Positions 11,871 through 23,039 of a stretch of DNA of 64,000 nt are shown here, in pieces. The notes under the pieces are model-generated. The model searched no databases and was not told the DNA's origin. It saw only the letters and a program-made list of their open reading frames with translations. This stretch comes from Chinchilla lanigera (Eukaryota; Chordata; Mammalia; Rodentia; Chinchillidae). The position numbers were made by a program, and so were the translations under genes. The stretch is from assembly GCF_000276665.1 (NCBI RefSeq), contig NW_004955436.1, positions 19,107,485-19,171,484 on the forward strand. The letters run 5' to 3'. How positions within the stretch are numbered: position 1 is the first letter of the stretch; every line of letters starts with the position of its first letter.

Positions 11871-12460
11871 ATACATGTTTGAGGAAAGAGGAGAATTTTT
11901 TTCCTCATATCTCTCTGAGAATCAAAATAAAATATTACTGACTTCCTAGCTTCCTCTGACATTGCATCTTGTGGAACAATTTGAGTAACTAACACCAAAC
12001 AGACACTGTACTGTGACAAAAGGTGGTGTCAACGCTGGAGAAAGGGAAATTGCCCTTAATAATAGCATTGAATCACTGAATCTGTTAGTGCTGGACACTG
12101 CCTCCATATTGTCAGCTGTTAAAAAGAAAAAAACATTACTGCATATGCATTTAGTTTTGTTAATTTTAATCAAAGTCATCCTGATACTTTTTAAAGATAA
12201 AAAATTAATTTTTACTATCTAATATCTATCACTAATTTCAGTATAATCTTGGTTTTAAAAGACTTAATGTTCAAAGAGCCATTGTATTGTGTTTTTTCTT
12301 TGAGTGTCATAAAAAGCAACAATACATTTTCATGCAATTGCAGAAATGTTTCTCCAAAGAAATCTTTTACATTTAACTTCTATTATCAATGCTAATAAAG
12401 TGATTTTCCCATTTAAAAATGCCTAACTAAACCTACTTCATGCTTTTGAGCAGTGACACT
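11871..12460. other. Unique DNA, possibly constrained in part
   Basis: No repeat recognised. Two opposing open frames of 69-77 codons overlap at 11946-12222 with no domain. The stretch near 12290-12420 is higher complexity than its surroundings but I see no diagnostic motif. Confidence 0.3.
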
Positions 12461-12558
12461 TTTATTGTTTGCTTTCTGCATGGTGAAAGGGTTGGAACCT
12501 CAGACCTTGTGCAGACAAGATAAGTGCTAGGCCACTGAGCCACAACATCAGTCTGAGT
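12461..12558 (-). mobile_element. Old tRNA-derived (ID-like) SINE
   Basis: The plus strand ends in 'gtgctaggccactgagccacaacatcagtc', with 'ggaacctcagaccttgtgcag' before it. This is the reverse-complement layout of an ID head (ccactgagccacatccccag) but well diverged, with no clear tail or target duplication. Confidence 0.6.
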
Positions 12559-13195
12559 TCACACTTGCTTATGTCTCCAAATAACGATCAAATGGAAGTT
12601 CCACTTTTAAAAGAAAGCAAAAGTGTTGCCCTCCTTTAGTTCATTCGTCCTTAGATTTACACTTCATGCAGTACATGACTTGACTATGAATTTCAGACCT
12701 GGAATCAAGTAGAACAACATGTCTGATGGTAAATATTTTGTTTATGTAATATGCAAGCTGCTCAGTAGAAAGCTATCTGATAATAAAGTGAACAGTGACA
12801 GAGAAGGAGAGATTCAAGGTGATTTTTGAGGACTATGATAAATATATATGTAATACTTGTCCCCTATGGGAACAAGTTTGTATATTAATACTCTTCATCA
12901 CAAGTAAACCTCTTTCCTCTTCTATTACTGTCTTGTTCCTAAGCACTTTTTCTGAACAGATAAATATAATTTCCTTGATTTTCATGTTCATGTGATGAAA
13001 TATCCTCTCCCATTTCTGTTTTATACCCCAAGGTGTTAAGTGAAACCTGGTGGAGCAGGATCTGGGGATTGAGAACGAGAGGGTGGAGCTGTAGTAGAAT
13101 AGGGTTAGTATAAGATTGGAAAAGGAGAGGACCCTGGCAGGGTCTCCTGTTTACATTACATTTCCGGTTTGAGGAGAACAGATCATAGAGGAGAT
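12559..13195. other. Unique DNA
   Basis: No recognised family. A 66-codon frame at 12795-12995 shows no domain. Confidence 0.35.
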
Positions 13196-13199
13196 GAAA

Positions 13200-15170
13200 A
13201 CAAAGGCTAACCCCACAACAATTTGATTATAAAAATGGAATACAGTTTTTATCCATTCCATCACTTCATATCTTTCAATTTGAAAATTTAGCTCATTTAT
13301 ATTGAAAGTAATTATTGCTACATGAGATTTCACTGTTATGAATTTGTTCTTTGACAGTTCTTTCTCCCTCTTCTCTGGTCTTAATTTGTGATTTTGTCTT
13401 GTAGTGTGCTGCTTATTATTGTTTATTAATTTGGACTTTTCTTTGTTTGTGACTAATGTGAGGTTTACAAAAATATCATTTGATTATCCCAAGCTATTTT
13501 AATATTATGGAAAGTGAACCTTGATAGTAGTAGTAGGTAAAAACATAAAAGAAAAAATGCTAGCAAAACACTCTAAACATGTTTCATCTTTCCCTACAAT
13601 TTAAATTGTCAATGCCCATTGTTTGTATGTCTATCATATGAACATATTGTCTATCATTTATTTTTAATGTAATTATCTTTTTAATCATTTCCAGTCTTCA
13701 TGTTAAAAATATGAATGATTTACCTGTCATGTATACAATATTAGAACATTATTAATTTTTCAGTATAATTGCTCTTTCAGGTGAATCTTAACTTTTTGTT
13801 TCCTTCTTGCTAATATCTCTTTCTTTGATTTGGAAAGAACTCTGGCATTTCTTGTAAGACAGCATGGGTAGTAAGAAGTCCTCTGTTTTTTGTTCATCTA
13901 GGAATGTCTAATCCCTCTTTCCTGTCTAAGGTATAACATCATTGAGTCATATATACTTGGTTGGCAGGGTTTTTATTCCTTCTGTGAATATCTCATTGTA
14001 CTTACTTGTAGTCTATAAGACATCTGCTGAGCAATCTGCTATCTGCAAATGGCGCATTCTTATACACTATTTGATTCTTTTCTTTGGCTCTTTTAAGAAT
14101 CTCTTAGTCATTATCATTTGAGAACTTTATTATAACATTCTTGGGCTGAATTTTGTTGAACTGAGGCTAAATAATGATCTTTGACCTCTCTGTACACTTA
14201 TAAACCTTTTTTAGGTTTGGATTTTTTGCCTATTATATCTTAAAAGTATTCTACTTTTTTGACATTCTCAAATACTTCGAACCCTCAATAACGGAATATT
14301 TGTTTTTTGAATGCTTTTTAATAGTTCCTTAATGCTTTCTTTATTCCTCACCATTCTTTTTCATTTCTCTCTGCCAACAGTGCATTTTCAAATGTACTTA
14401 CTGCCTTTGAGGTCACTGGATCTTTCCTCAATGTGATTGATTTTGCCACTGAGATCTTCTACCGTGTCTTTCATTTTGCTTAGTGAACTTTTCAGTTCCA
14501 GAAATTGTTTGAGCTTTAAAAAGTTACTTCAACTCTGATAAATTTCTGAATTGTTTCTCTGATTTCTTTTAAAGTTTGTCATGTTTCCTTATAACATTTC
14601 TGGTGGAATTCTCTGTGCTGTGGTTCACACACATTGAAAAGCTTCTGTATGATTTGAAGTAACTTACTTTATTCACAAGGTGGTATCCTGTTTCCTTCAA
14701 AGTTTGTGATGTGCGGTAGAATATGATGACATCTGTGCATGGAAGGGGGGTATTTATTATAATCTTCATAATTTGGCTTTATTTTTGCCCAGTTTTACAG
14801 AAAACCTAAGCAGATCACTTATCATTTCCTCTGAGCCTGTAACCACAGCTACTATTTCTGCAAGTCTAAGGATGCCACTTGTTTCTCTGTGTTTACCAAA
14901 CAAGAAGCATCTTTTTCCATATTGTGCTTCTTAGAGTTGGGGGATGGGTAATGTGCAAAACTCTCCTCTTCCTCCCTTTTTCATTGTACCTTTCCTTGGT
15001 ATTGTGCTAAAAACACATTTTATATTCTCTTGCCTATTTTCTTTAGTTGGGATAAAGTATTTCCCCGTGTCAGTGTGTGAGGAACTGCTCAAATTAATGT
15101 TTATGGGAAGATTGGTGGAGGGTCTTCGTCTGCTGCCATATTTCTCAGAATTTTCCTGGGATAAAGAGGA
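13200..15170 (-). mobile_element. Ancient L1 (L1M-type) 5' region, antisense
   Basis: Blocks run in the order known for the antisense 5' part of old mammalian L1s: 'tttatccattccatcacttcatatctttcaatt', a 'gtgaggtttacaaaaatatc' block, 'catttcttgtaagacagcatgg', 'tacttggttggcaggg', 'tctgctgagcaatctgctat', 'gaactttattataacattcttgggc', 'atcttctaccgtgtctttcattttgc', and a 'ctgctgccatatttctc' end near 15140, which resembles L1 5' ends. Diverged, with no intact reading frame. ORF2 is not part of this fragment. Confidence 0.7.
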
Positions 15171-16400
15171 ATGGTTAGATTTATCATCAAGGAATGATCA
15201 GAAGATGTTGTGAAAATTGTCTTAAGATGTTTCACAGGGACAAAAAGAAACATAACTGGTTTCCAGGGAATCATGAGAAAAATAAATTTTTAGTTACATC
15301 CTGATGAGTATGTTTGCCCATGTAACAGTAGTAGCTACATAATGTGGACATAGACATATTAAAATCTTGGCTAAAAACCAAAATAACACATGAACAAAGA
15401 CACATGTACATGCTAGCTAAATCTATGACAAACAAAAGAATGTTGTAAAAACTGACAAAATGCAAGTGATTTCAAATAATAGCAAATTTATGTCAAAAAA
15501 GGTTAACATTTAAATTATACACCAGAAAAAGTACTTAAGGAAATTCAATATCAGTATAGGTAAAATTTTCTTTAAATAATTTGAAAATAAGAAGCAATTT
15601 TACCTTTATTATCTCCCCACAAATACCTATGCCTTGGACCATAATGAGTTACATTAACATACTCTTATTTATTATCCCACACATCCTCAGGTCTTCCTGT
15701 ATTCATAGACTGAATTTATATCTTTGATCGAGGGGGAAAATGCTGACTAAATATTGGAATGGTGTTACGTGCCAATGGTATATTTGCTATTGGAATAGCT
15801 CATTAACAAGGTTAACATGATGTAGGGTGGCTACAGCCTCTAAAAGACGAAGCTCATAGCAAGGCAAATGAAGAAAAGGGGACAAGGACTGAAGGAGCGG
15901 AAATATAGGCAAGGGTTCTTGATGAAAACTCGGCACAGGAAATACATGGAAGTTATGTAGGAGGGAGTAAATTTGAAACATAGAGGAAAGAAAAATAAAA
16001 CAATGTGAATCATATTTTTAAAGCCCATAAAGCTGAAATAGAATGAGCGTGGTTCAAGACAGGAGAAAATAATGAGATGAGAAAGGCAGGCAGAGGCAGC
16101 ATCAGAGCAGAGCGTGCCGAAGGGGTTGTAAGCTAAGAGAAATGCCATGAATAGAATGGCTTCAGTCATTGAAATGCCCCTAAAATATCTGCTCTGTAAA
16201 AAGATTACTTTACATTTTCATTCCTAGAAGCACGATGAAAATTCCCTTATAATAAAAGAAGAGATAAGACAAAAACAAGACAAATAACGACTGTGATCTG
16301 AATTCATATATTGTAATTCAATTGTCTTTGTGATAGTTCTGAGAGGGGGGGCCTTTAGAGACTGATTAAGGTATAAGAGCAGAATATTCTTGAACGAGAT
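15171..16400. other. Unique DNA
   Basis: No recognised repeat or exon. The 109-codon minus frame at 15840-16169 is Phe/Leu/Ser-rich without a domain and overlaps another frame; probably chance. Confidence 0.4.
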
Positions 16401-16429
16401 TAGCAACCTCAAACAGTAATCTGAAGGTC

Positions 16430-16634
16430 CGTTTATCCATCCACTTCTTCCTTCTTGGGAGCACAGAGGGCTCAGGCTCTAGAGCATCAAAACCCATAAT
16501 GACCTTGGGGAGGCACCTGCTGGTGCTTTGATCATGGACCTTAATTCTGCAGAATCAGGAGAAGCAAATGCCTTTTGTTTATTAGGCGTCCACTGTAGCA
16601 ATCTGCTATGGCAGTACAAGACACACTACAAATC
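16430..16634 (+). mobile_element. MaLR-type LTR, 3' part
   Basis: Contains 'ggtgctttgatcatggacctt', 'tgcagaatcaggagaagcaaatgccttttgtttatta', and 'gcaatctgctatggcagtacaagacacacta'. This is the expected end of MLT/MST-type LTRs ('ccttggactt...aataaatttctgttgtttataagcc...tattttgttatagcagcc...agactaaga'). The left boundary is uncertain. No coding potential. Confidence 0.65.
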
Positions 16635-17195
16635 AGAAACAGAAACACATTTTTAATGCACGATGGAGGTGAGACAGTAAGGAATCAAAAGTGCAACAAT
16701 ACTATTTTGAAACCAAAAAATGGAAATAAAAACCAATTTTAGCCCCATCAATTTCTATGGAAAGATGAAGGATTCTGATTGTAGAATAAGAACAGTATAG
16801 GGTATGACCCACTGAAGGAAAACTTCAAGGAGAAAGCATCTTTGTAAAGGTTACTCCTCAAAAATAACGGGGAAGCAGAAAGTAAGTTCCAACTCTCAGC
16901 AATAATAGGAAAGAAATTACCTTTCTCTTCTTTGGAACTGAATAAAGTGAACAAATGATACCATTGTAAGCATCAGCTACATATCACAGAATATTGCTTT
17001 ATGAACTGAAGTTATCTTTGCAAAATGCAACCTGCCACATACAAGAAAATTAACTGGAACATCACCTAAAAGCTTAACTGGAAAAATTAAATTCAGGGAT
17101 TCAAGGGTATAAGAAACCCAGGCAATTGTTGAAAATAAATGCAAATACTTTCCTGGAGAAGTTTGCAAAGCTTAGATTGTAGAGCTTTCTTTTTT
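16635..17195. other. Unique DNA
   Basis: No recognised feature. Minus-strand frames at 16748-16954 and 16977-17168 are short and domain-free. Confidence 0.35.
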
Positions 17196-17340
17196 TAAAA
17201 ATCTTTCTTATCAGCTCATTACCACTGAGCTACATAATCCCATTTTTTTTTCTTTTTTGAAACAAGGTTTTGATAAATTACTAAATTGCCCTTGTTGGGC
17301 TCCAACTTGCAATCTGCGTGTGCCTCTATACCCAGCTATT
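17196..17340 (-). mobile_element. B1-ID fused SINE (B1-dID/MEN-like), antisense
   Basis: Read on the plus strand: 'agctcattaccactgagctacataatccca' (reverse of the ID half), a T-rich linker, then 'ttgaaacaaggttttgataaattactaaattgccc...gggctccaacttgcaatc...cagcta' (reverse of the 7SL/B1 half). The order on the minus strand is B1 then ID, as in known rodent B1-dID dimers. Confidence 0.65.
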
Positions 17341-17879
17341 TGGTTTTATAGTATGCTATTCCATTTTGTATTTTATTTTCTCTTGTGTTTTACAAATATG
17401 TCTGATAGGCCAATACAGATATCTGTTAAGATGAGAGATATAATGCAAGAGGGATACAGTAGGCCTGGATCAGTGAACAGCTCTTGTAATGCTAGTGATG
17501 AAGCACTGCACTCTGATGAGCTATGTACTAGTGCAAAAGCAGACACATAAAAATCTGCTAACTAATGTATCTTTAATTTTCATATGCACTGATGATCTAA
17601 CTTGCTTTGTTTTTTTCTGCAGCAACTCAAAATATAGCGATATTTCCAAGAAATTTAATGATATTTATTTGAAGGTCATGGTAACTTGGTAAATAAAACA
17701 TTGATTACTCAATATAGCCATTAGAAATTAAAAATGATCATTTAATTATAGGTATATTTTTAGAAGAAAATGAGTTATTTACTAGCATAAGTATTTTCAA
17801 GAAACAAAAATAAACCATCAGTGAAATATTAGTAACACCCATATGTAAAATTATAGTGCAGAAATTGCTAAGACAAGAT
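17341..17879. other. Unique DNA
   Basis: No repeat recognised. The 97-codon frame 17257-17550 starts inside the antisense SINE and has no domain. Confidence 0.35.
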
Positions 17880-18560
17880 CCAGATCAAATTTGAAAACCT
17901 TCCACTTTCAAGGAATGTCATCATTGAGGTATTGATGCTATGTCACAGAATGCTGAAGAAATTTTTTTGTAATAAGCTGGAAAAGAAAAAGTTCAGTCTC
18001 CGTGTTGATGAGTGAGCAGATTTCAACAACAAGGTCATTCTGTTGCATTGTAAGATTTGTAAATGATGGTGAAATCCATAGTACCTTTCCCTGTGAAAGG
18101 AGTTCTAAGAAATAAGCAAAAGACTAGATATATTTAATATTTCACTTACATATCAAAACAAGATTTTGTCTTGGAAAAGTTGCAATAGCATCTGCGTTAA
18201 AACATTTCATTAATTGTTTATTGTCATACATCAATGCTTTATTTGTAGATGGTGCTGATGTAGAGAAACTTGTAGAGATGAAATGATAAAAATTTCAGGG
18301 TAGTCCTATGAATAACAAGAATAACTCATTCAAGACTCTTTTTAAAAAATGTATAAAAAGCTAAGTAGAGAGTAGAGGCTCACCCCTCCTCCTACTGTAC
18401 AAAGGAATCCAGTGGATTTAATGGATGGAGAGTTCCCAACAGTATAATTATGGTCAACAAGAATTGTAGAAATACTTTCAAGAAAATTGAAATTCAGATT
18501 TTGCTGAGTGCTTTGAAGATGAGGAAACCAGCCTAACCAGTATATACTTTCATCTCATCG
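17880..18560 (+). mobile_element. Probable hAT (Charlie-type) transposase relic
   Basis: A plus-strand frame at about 17977-18065 reads FSLRVDE, a stop, then ADFNNKVILLHCKICK. This aligns with the hAT/ZBED-type transposase core 'FSLQLDEST-D...', in which the Asp of the DEST block is catalytic; here the Ser codon of DES-AD has become TGA. Weaker matches follow: 'SWKSCNSIC' near 18172-18198, like the SW-K-C-GICTDG block, and 'LLYKGIQWI' near 18393-18420, like the LL-HTEVRWLS block. Multiple stops and frame changes mean it cannot be functional. It could also be a decayed copy of a domesticated hAT gene. Confidence 0.5.
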
Positions 18561-18971
18561 TAATTATTTGTTGGGATTTTTTCTTACTCTAAATGACAAG
18601 ATCATTGTATTTACATGACAAAAATCATATATTTTGGAATATTATTTGTATTTGTAAAATCACATTGCAAAAGTAACCTTAAAGTATTTCCACTGCTGCT
18701 TGAGCTTGGGCTGAGAAAGGATATGGGCAAGGACTATGCATTGAAAACCATTTGGCAAAATTCAGAACAACGCAGAAGGGTGTATTTCCTTTCTCTGTAA
18801 AGTATGTACCAAGTGACAGACTTTTCCTCTCATTACCTCCAGTTCCAGAGCTTGACTTTAAAATTAAAAAAAGAACTGTGAACTTTAGTTTGTCATATAA
18901 TTGAGATTAATAGAATTAATTGAATTCTTTTCTGTATTTCTGTGGATAAAGAACATCCCTCCTGCCAGGAC

Positions 18972-19000
<29 letters not shown>
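18972..19000. repeat. A29 homopolymer
   Basis: Twenty-nine uninterrupted A residues. No SINE body lies immediately upstream and I find no matching target duplication, so its origin is unclear. Confidence 0.9.
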
Positions 19001-19002
<2 letters not shown>

Positions 19003-20071
19003 CTGAATGTTTTGACATCATTTTTAACTCTCTTACATGTGTAAAAAATTTTTTACTTGTTTAACAAGCAGTGGGACCAAGGAGAGAAATAGCCTAATTT
19101 TAGTTAAAAATGAAAATTGTGTGTGTTTACCGCTAGTGAACCAGAACTGAGCTATAGAGAAAACAAAACAAAACAAAAGTGATTTTCCTAACAAATGCAT
19201 CAGTTTTTTTCTTTCTATTTAAATTCAAATATAACTTTAAACTCTATACTTATAAAAGAGATCATGTAACATATGGGCATAATAATATTACAACTGATAT
19301 ATTGCCTCTGATCATATCACTGAATTTTTTATCTCATTTTACATTGTATCTCACGCTGTAATTATAGTCATATGTGTTTTGTTTATAGTTTTAGTAGTTT
19401 TACTATTCAAGCATGTCAATCCATTTCATGCTGTAATTACATGAAATAATATCAAATTCAAATCACTATATATTTGCTTTATGATTTCTAAAATATTTGA
19501 AAAGGAAATAAAGAAATTAATATCACAGAAGGCAAGTTAAACTTAACAGCAGCTTATATTTCAACAGTTTGGCTGAAAAGTCATATTTAGTTTCAAGTAA
19601 GAGAATAGTAGAAAAGTTTGGCTTTACTTCCTATGTAATGCATAGGCATATAAGATCTCTGAATAGTAAAAATGTATGTTAAATCTTTTAGAACAATATG
19701 AAATGATTACAAAAATAAGTAGAAAATTATATTTTACAAAAAACAAATATTTTTGAGCTGTTTTCTATCTATAATATTACCTTACTTAAGAAATGGGAAG
19801 AGAATGTTAAAAAAAATGAATAAGCTGCTTAACATATCAATAATAATATATTATTATTTACTCTATAAGTAATCAAATACCATTTGATTAATATGTATGG
19901 AATTGCTTTGCAGTTATAATTACTTTTAATCAGAGCTTCTGAGAGATTCCTAAACATTTTCAAAGTTTTCTCCCACACTGAAAGGACTGAAAATTACTTC
20001 TGTGATAAAATACATGCAAACATTTACAATAACTTAAATCACATTAAGTGAAAGTGAAACAAGCTCCTTTG
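19001..20071. other. Unique AT-rich DNA
   Basis: No recognised repeat, exon or RNA gene. Confidence 0.4.
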
Positions 20072-20086
20072 AAGAATAACAAAATC

Positions 20087-20204
20087 ACCGGTCTTGGTGG
20101 TGCATGCCTGTAATCCCAGCACTCAGGAGGCTGAGGCAGGAGAATCGCTACGAGTTCAAAGTGAGCCTGAGCTACATAGCTAGACCCTGTCTCAAAAGAA
20201 AAAA
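20087..20204 (+). mobile_element. B1 SINE, short form
   Basis: 7SL-derived body: 'ggtggtgcatgcctgtaatcccagcactcaggaggctgaggcaggagaatcg...gagttcaaagtgagcctgagctacatagctagaccctgtctcaaaa'. The pol III A-box region (GGTGGTGCATGC) and B box (GAGTTCAAA) are visible. Flanks AAGAATAACAAAA (20072-20084) and AAGAATGACAAAG (20205-20217) look like an imperfect target duplication. It lacks the extra internal segment seen in the next copy. Confidence 0.9.
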
Positions 20205-20383
20205 AAGAATGACAAAGTTCAGGTGAATATGAATATGCCTTTTACAAGTATACTATTTTCATGAGACAAGTCTAAATTGTAATGAATTGTAGAATTAAAT
20301 TTCAACGTCAGAAAGATAGCAGGCAAAAACTAGGTAAAAGTTGCTGTTGTAGTTAAAGAAATATCAGATTTAAAACCACACAA

Positions 20384-20562
20384 AAAGCCGGATTCGGTGG
20401 CACACACCTGTAATCCCAGCACTTGGGAGGGTGAGGCAGGACGTTTGTTTTGAGTTTGAGCCAGCCTGGGCTACAAAGTGAGCTCAAACCCGCCTGAATT
20501 GCACAGTGAGACCCTGTCTCAAAAAGACAAAAAAAGAAAAAAGAAAAAAAAAAAAAAAAAGA
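20384..20562 (+). mobile_element. B1 SINE with internal tandem duplication
   Basis: Body 'ggtggcacacacctgtaatcccagcacttgggagg', then two tandem segments, CAGCCTGGGCTACAAAGTGA and CCGCCTGAATTGCACAGTGA (about 28 bp apart), and 'gaccctgtctc' with a long A-rich tail. A roughly 29-bp internal duplication is a known diagnostic of some rodent B1 lineages. The antisense open frame across it (20353-20565) is a SINE artefact. Confidence 0.92.
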
Positions 20563-20939
20563 CACAGGAAGATAACAGTGATGACTAAAAGTGAAAGATT
20601 TGCCACATAATGACTAAAATTTTAATTCAACTGAGTTTAATAGCTCTAAAATTTAGTGCAGCTTTTGATAAAAATTCAAAATATTTAAAGTAAAATTTGT
20701 GAGATCTTCAAGGATGTGTGGTTACACCAACATATTTAGTGTGAGAATTTTTATACATCTAACCTGAATTAAATGAAATTTCTAAAAATCAGGAAGAGTA
20801 GAGTAGATTATGTGAGGGAACTTGGAAATTGTTCTCATTCACCACGTGGCAATACACATTTTTAAGGGGCCACAAGGAGCATTAATGAAAACAGATAATG
20901 TAATAGTTTATAAGTTAGTATCAACAAATGGTAAAGAAG

Positions 20940-21480
20940 GTTGATGAGATATGGAATATATTATCTGAATACAATAGACATAGACTCTCATTTTGTGTTC
21001 CAAGAATTTCACAATCCCATTCCTAGTTCAAGTGGAATTCCACAATTGTATTCCATTTTCAAAATAATGTATATTTATAAAAATCATAACCAATACTGTT
21101 CATAGAATTGTTAGGCCTAACAACCAAAAGATTAAACATAATTCAAATATTCATCAACTATAATATTGATAATGAATCACAGCAGGTTCATAAAATCAGA
21201 TAGTGCCAACCTACAGTGCAATATTTAAACCCGGTTATATGTAGATAATTCTCACAGATAAAATGATAAATGAAAAAAAGTAGATCCAAAGATTAAAACG
21301 CTCATGTAGGTAGAAGTTTAGGAATGGGATGATGCATTAGGAAAATTTATGGAATACTGAAAGTGGTTTATATATTGATTTGAATAATAATTAGATGGAC
21401 ATCTGTAAATGCCCGTTAGGTTGTACTTTAACATTATACCACTTTAGGGATACTATGCTGCATTGAGAACATTCACAAAC
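20940..21480 (+). mobile_element. Ancient L1 3' end
   Basis: Blocks match the end of old L1 ORF2 and 3' UTR: 'cacaatcccattcctagt', 'ctgttcatag...aacaaccaaaagattaaacataattcaaatattcatcaact', 'ataaaatgataaatgaaaaaaagtagatccaaaga', and 'taggttgtactttaa'. Highly diverged, with no frame. Confidence 0.6.
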
Positions 21481-21559
21481 AAGCAATAATAAAAACTGAG
21501 AAATACTGAGAATTGAATAAAATAACAATACTGATAAAATGCAAAAAAGTCCAGAATTA

Positions 21560-22200
21560 GAGAGCTAAGCAACAATATTAAGAATTTAGAGTAACTCAAA
21601 CTAGTTAGGTTTTAGAAAATAAGCATAATAGGATGTTATTATATATTTTACTAATGTTTGTTAATAGTAAGAGAATCTAATTAAATTCTCTGGAAAAATC
21701 CAATTTTCTAGAATCTACTCATGAAAGAGAAACCTGAGCAGTTCAACAATGTTAAAAGATTCAACTCATTTAAATGAATAACTGATTGATATGAATCATC
21801 AGTACTAGAATTTTGTTTCAAACATTAAAGGAATCAAAAACTATAAATTTATAGAAAATCACCCAGGGAATAAAAGAGAAGGGCTCTCTCTCAATTCCAT
21901 TCATGAGACAAACAGAATATTGTTATTACTATTATAAAAAGAGAGTAAAGAAAAGTATCGGCCAAATATTTCTATGAATATATATGCAATACCATAAACT
22001 TTTTAGCAAATTCATTTATCAATGCAGGAAAGAACAGCACTATATTTGCAAAGATAATAACATATCAACATGAAGGAGGGACCATCAATATAACTTCCTA
22101 ACTACGCATTTAGAGGATAATAATATGATCATCATGTGTTATACAGAAAATTTATTATCAATATTCAATATATATTGTAGTTTAAAAAAACTGATAGTGA
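21560..22200 (+). mobile_element. Ancient L1 ORF2 fragment
   Basis: Blocks correspond to the reverse-transcriptase part of L1 ORF2 in sense order: 'tttcaaacattaaaggaatc', 'cattcatgagacaaacagaatattgttatta', 'gtatcggccaaatatttctatgaatatatatgcaa', and 'catttagaggataataatatgatcatca'. No frame survives. Confidence 0.55.
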
Positions 22201-22299
22201 GTTTGTCCAGTGGTTTTTATACCTCTATGAAAGTCTTTATATATTTTAATTAAATACAAATAAGTGCATATGTATGCACCCATATATATAGAATTGTAA

Positions 22300-23035
22300 T
22301 TTTGAAGAACTGATATTTTATCATTTCAAAATATCTTTTTTAAAAAATTGAAACTGTCAGCTTTATTTTAGATAATATCTGCTTATCATTCCATTTTCTC
22401 TTTGTCTACTATCTATAAATTTCATTACCTCTATATGTGTGCTAATCAGTATGAAATTGGATTTGATTATTCTTTAAACTGGTGTATTTTTTTTTCTTTT
22501 ACTTGGAATTTCAAATGTCATTTACCTTTAGTGTAATAATGATTGTGCATGAGTTTACATTTAACACTCTCTCAATGTTTTATTTGGGAGGATTTTTTTC
22601 TATACTTGGTCAGCTTTTTCTGTAATAGAATAGTATTGTTAGCATTATTACTACTGTTTTTGTCATTATTATTTAAATTATACACAGTTTTACTACTTTT
22701 GGGGGATTAATCCCACATATGTCAATATTCATCTTGGCATTAAAATCTAATAAAATTAAAATTTGAATAAATTTGTCAAAAATGGAAACATCAAAAAAAT
22801 CACTTAAGTGTATTATATTCCCTTCTAACTCGCAATATTATTGTCTTGCATTTTATTTCATTGTGCATGATAAACTTCACTATAATTGATGATACAACCA
22901 GGGTAGACTTAGATTTATGTTTAGCTTTCCCTTTGCTTCTTAATGCTTTCTTGGTTCCTTTGCTTCACTACGGAATTATTTTATTACTGCCTGAGGATAT
23001 CCTTTAGTGTCTGTTATCTGTGAAGGTGTAGTTAA
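22300..23035 (-). mobile_element. Probable ancient L1 5' region, antisense
   Basis: Resembles antisense L1M 5' sequence. The clearest block is 'attactgcctgaggatatcctttagtgtctgttatctgtgaagg' at about 22984-23027, which matches the 'tgcctgaagaactccctttagcatttcttgtaagg' type of block. The rest is T-rich and weakly matching. Confidence 0.45.
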
Positions 23036-23039
23036 GAAA

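Noticed and set aside
20353..20565. 70-codon minus-strand frame with LFETGSHCAIQAGLSSLCSP
   Set aside because: This is the classic translation of an antisense B1/Alu-type SINE, not a gene.
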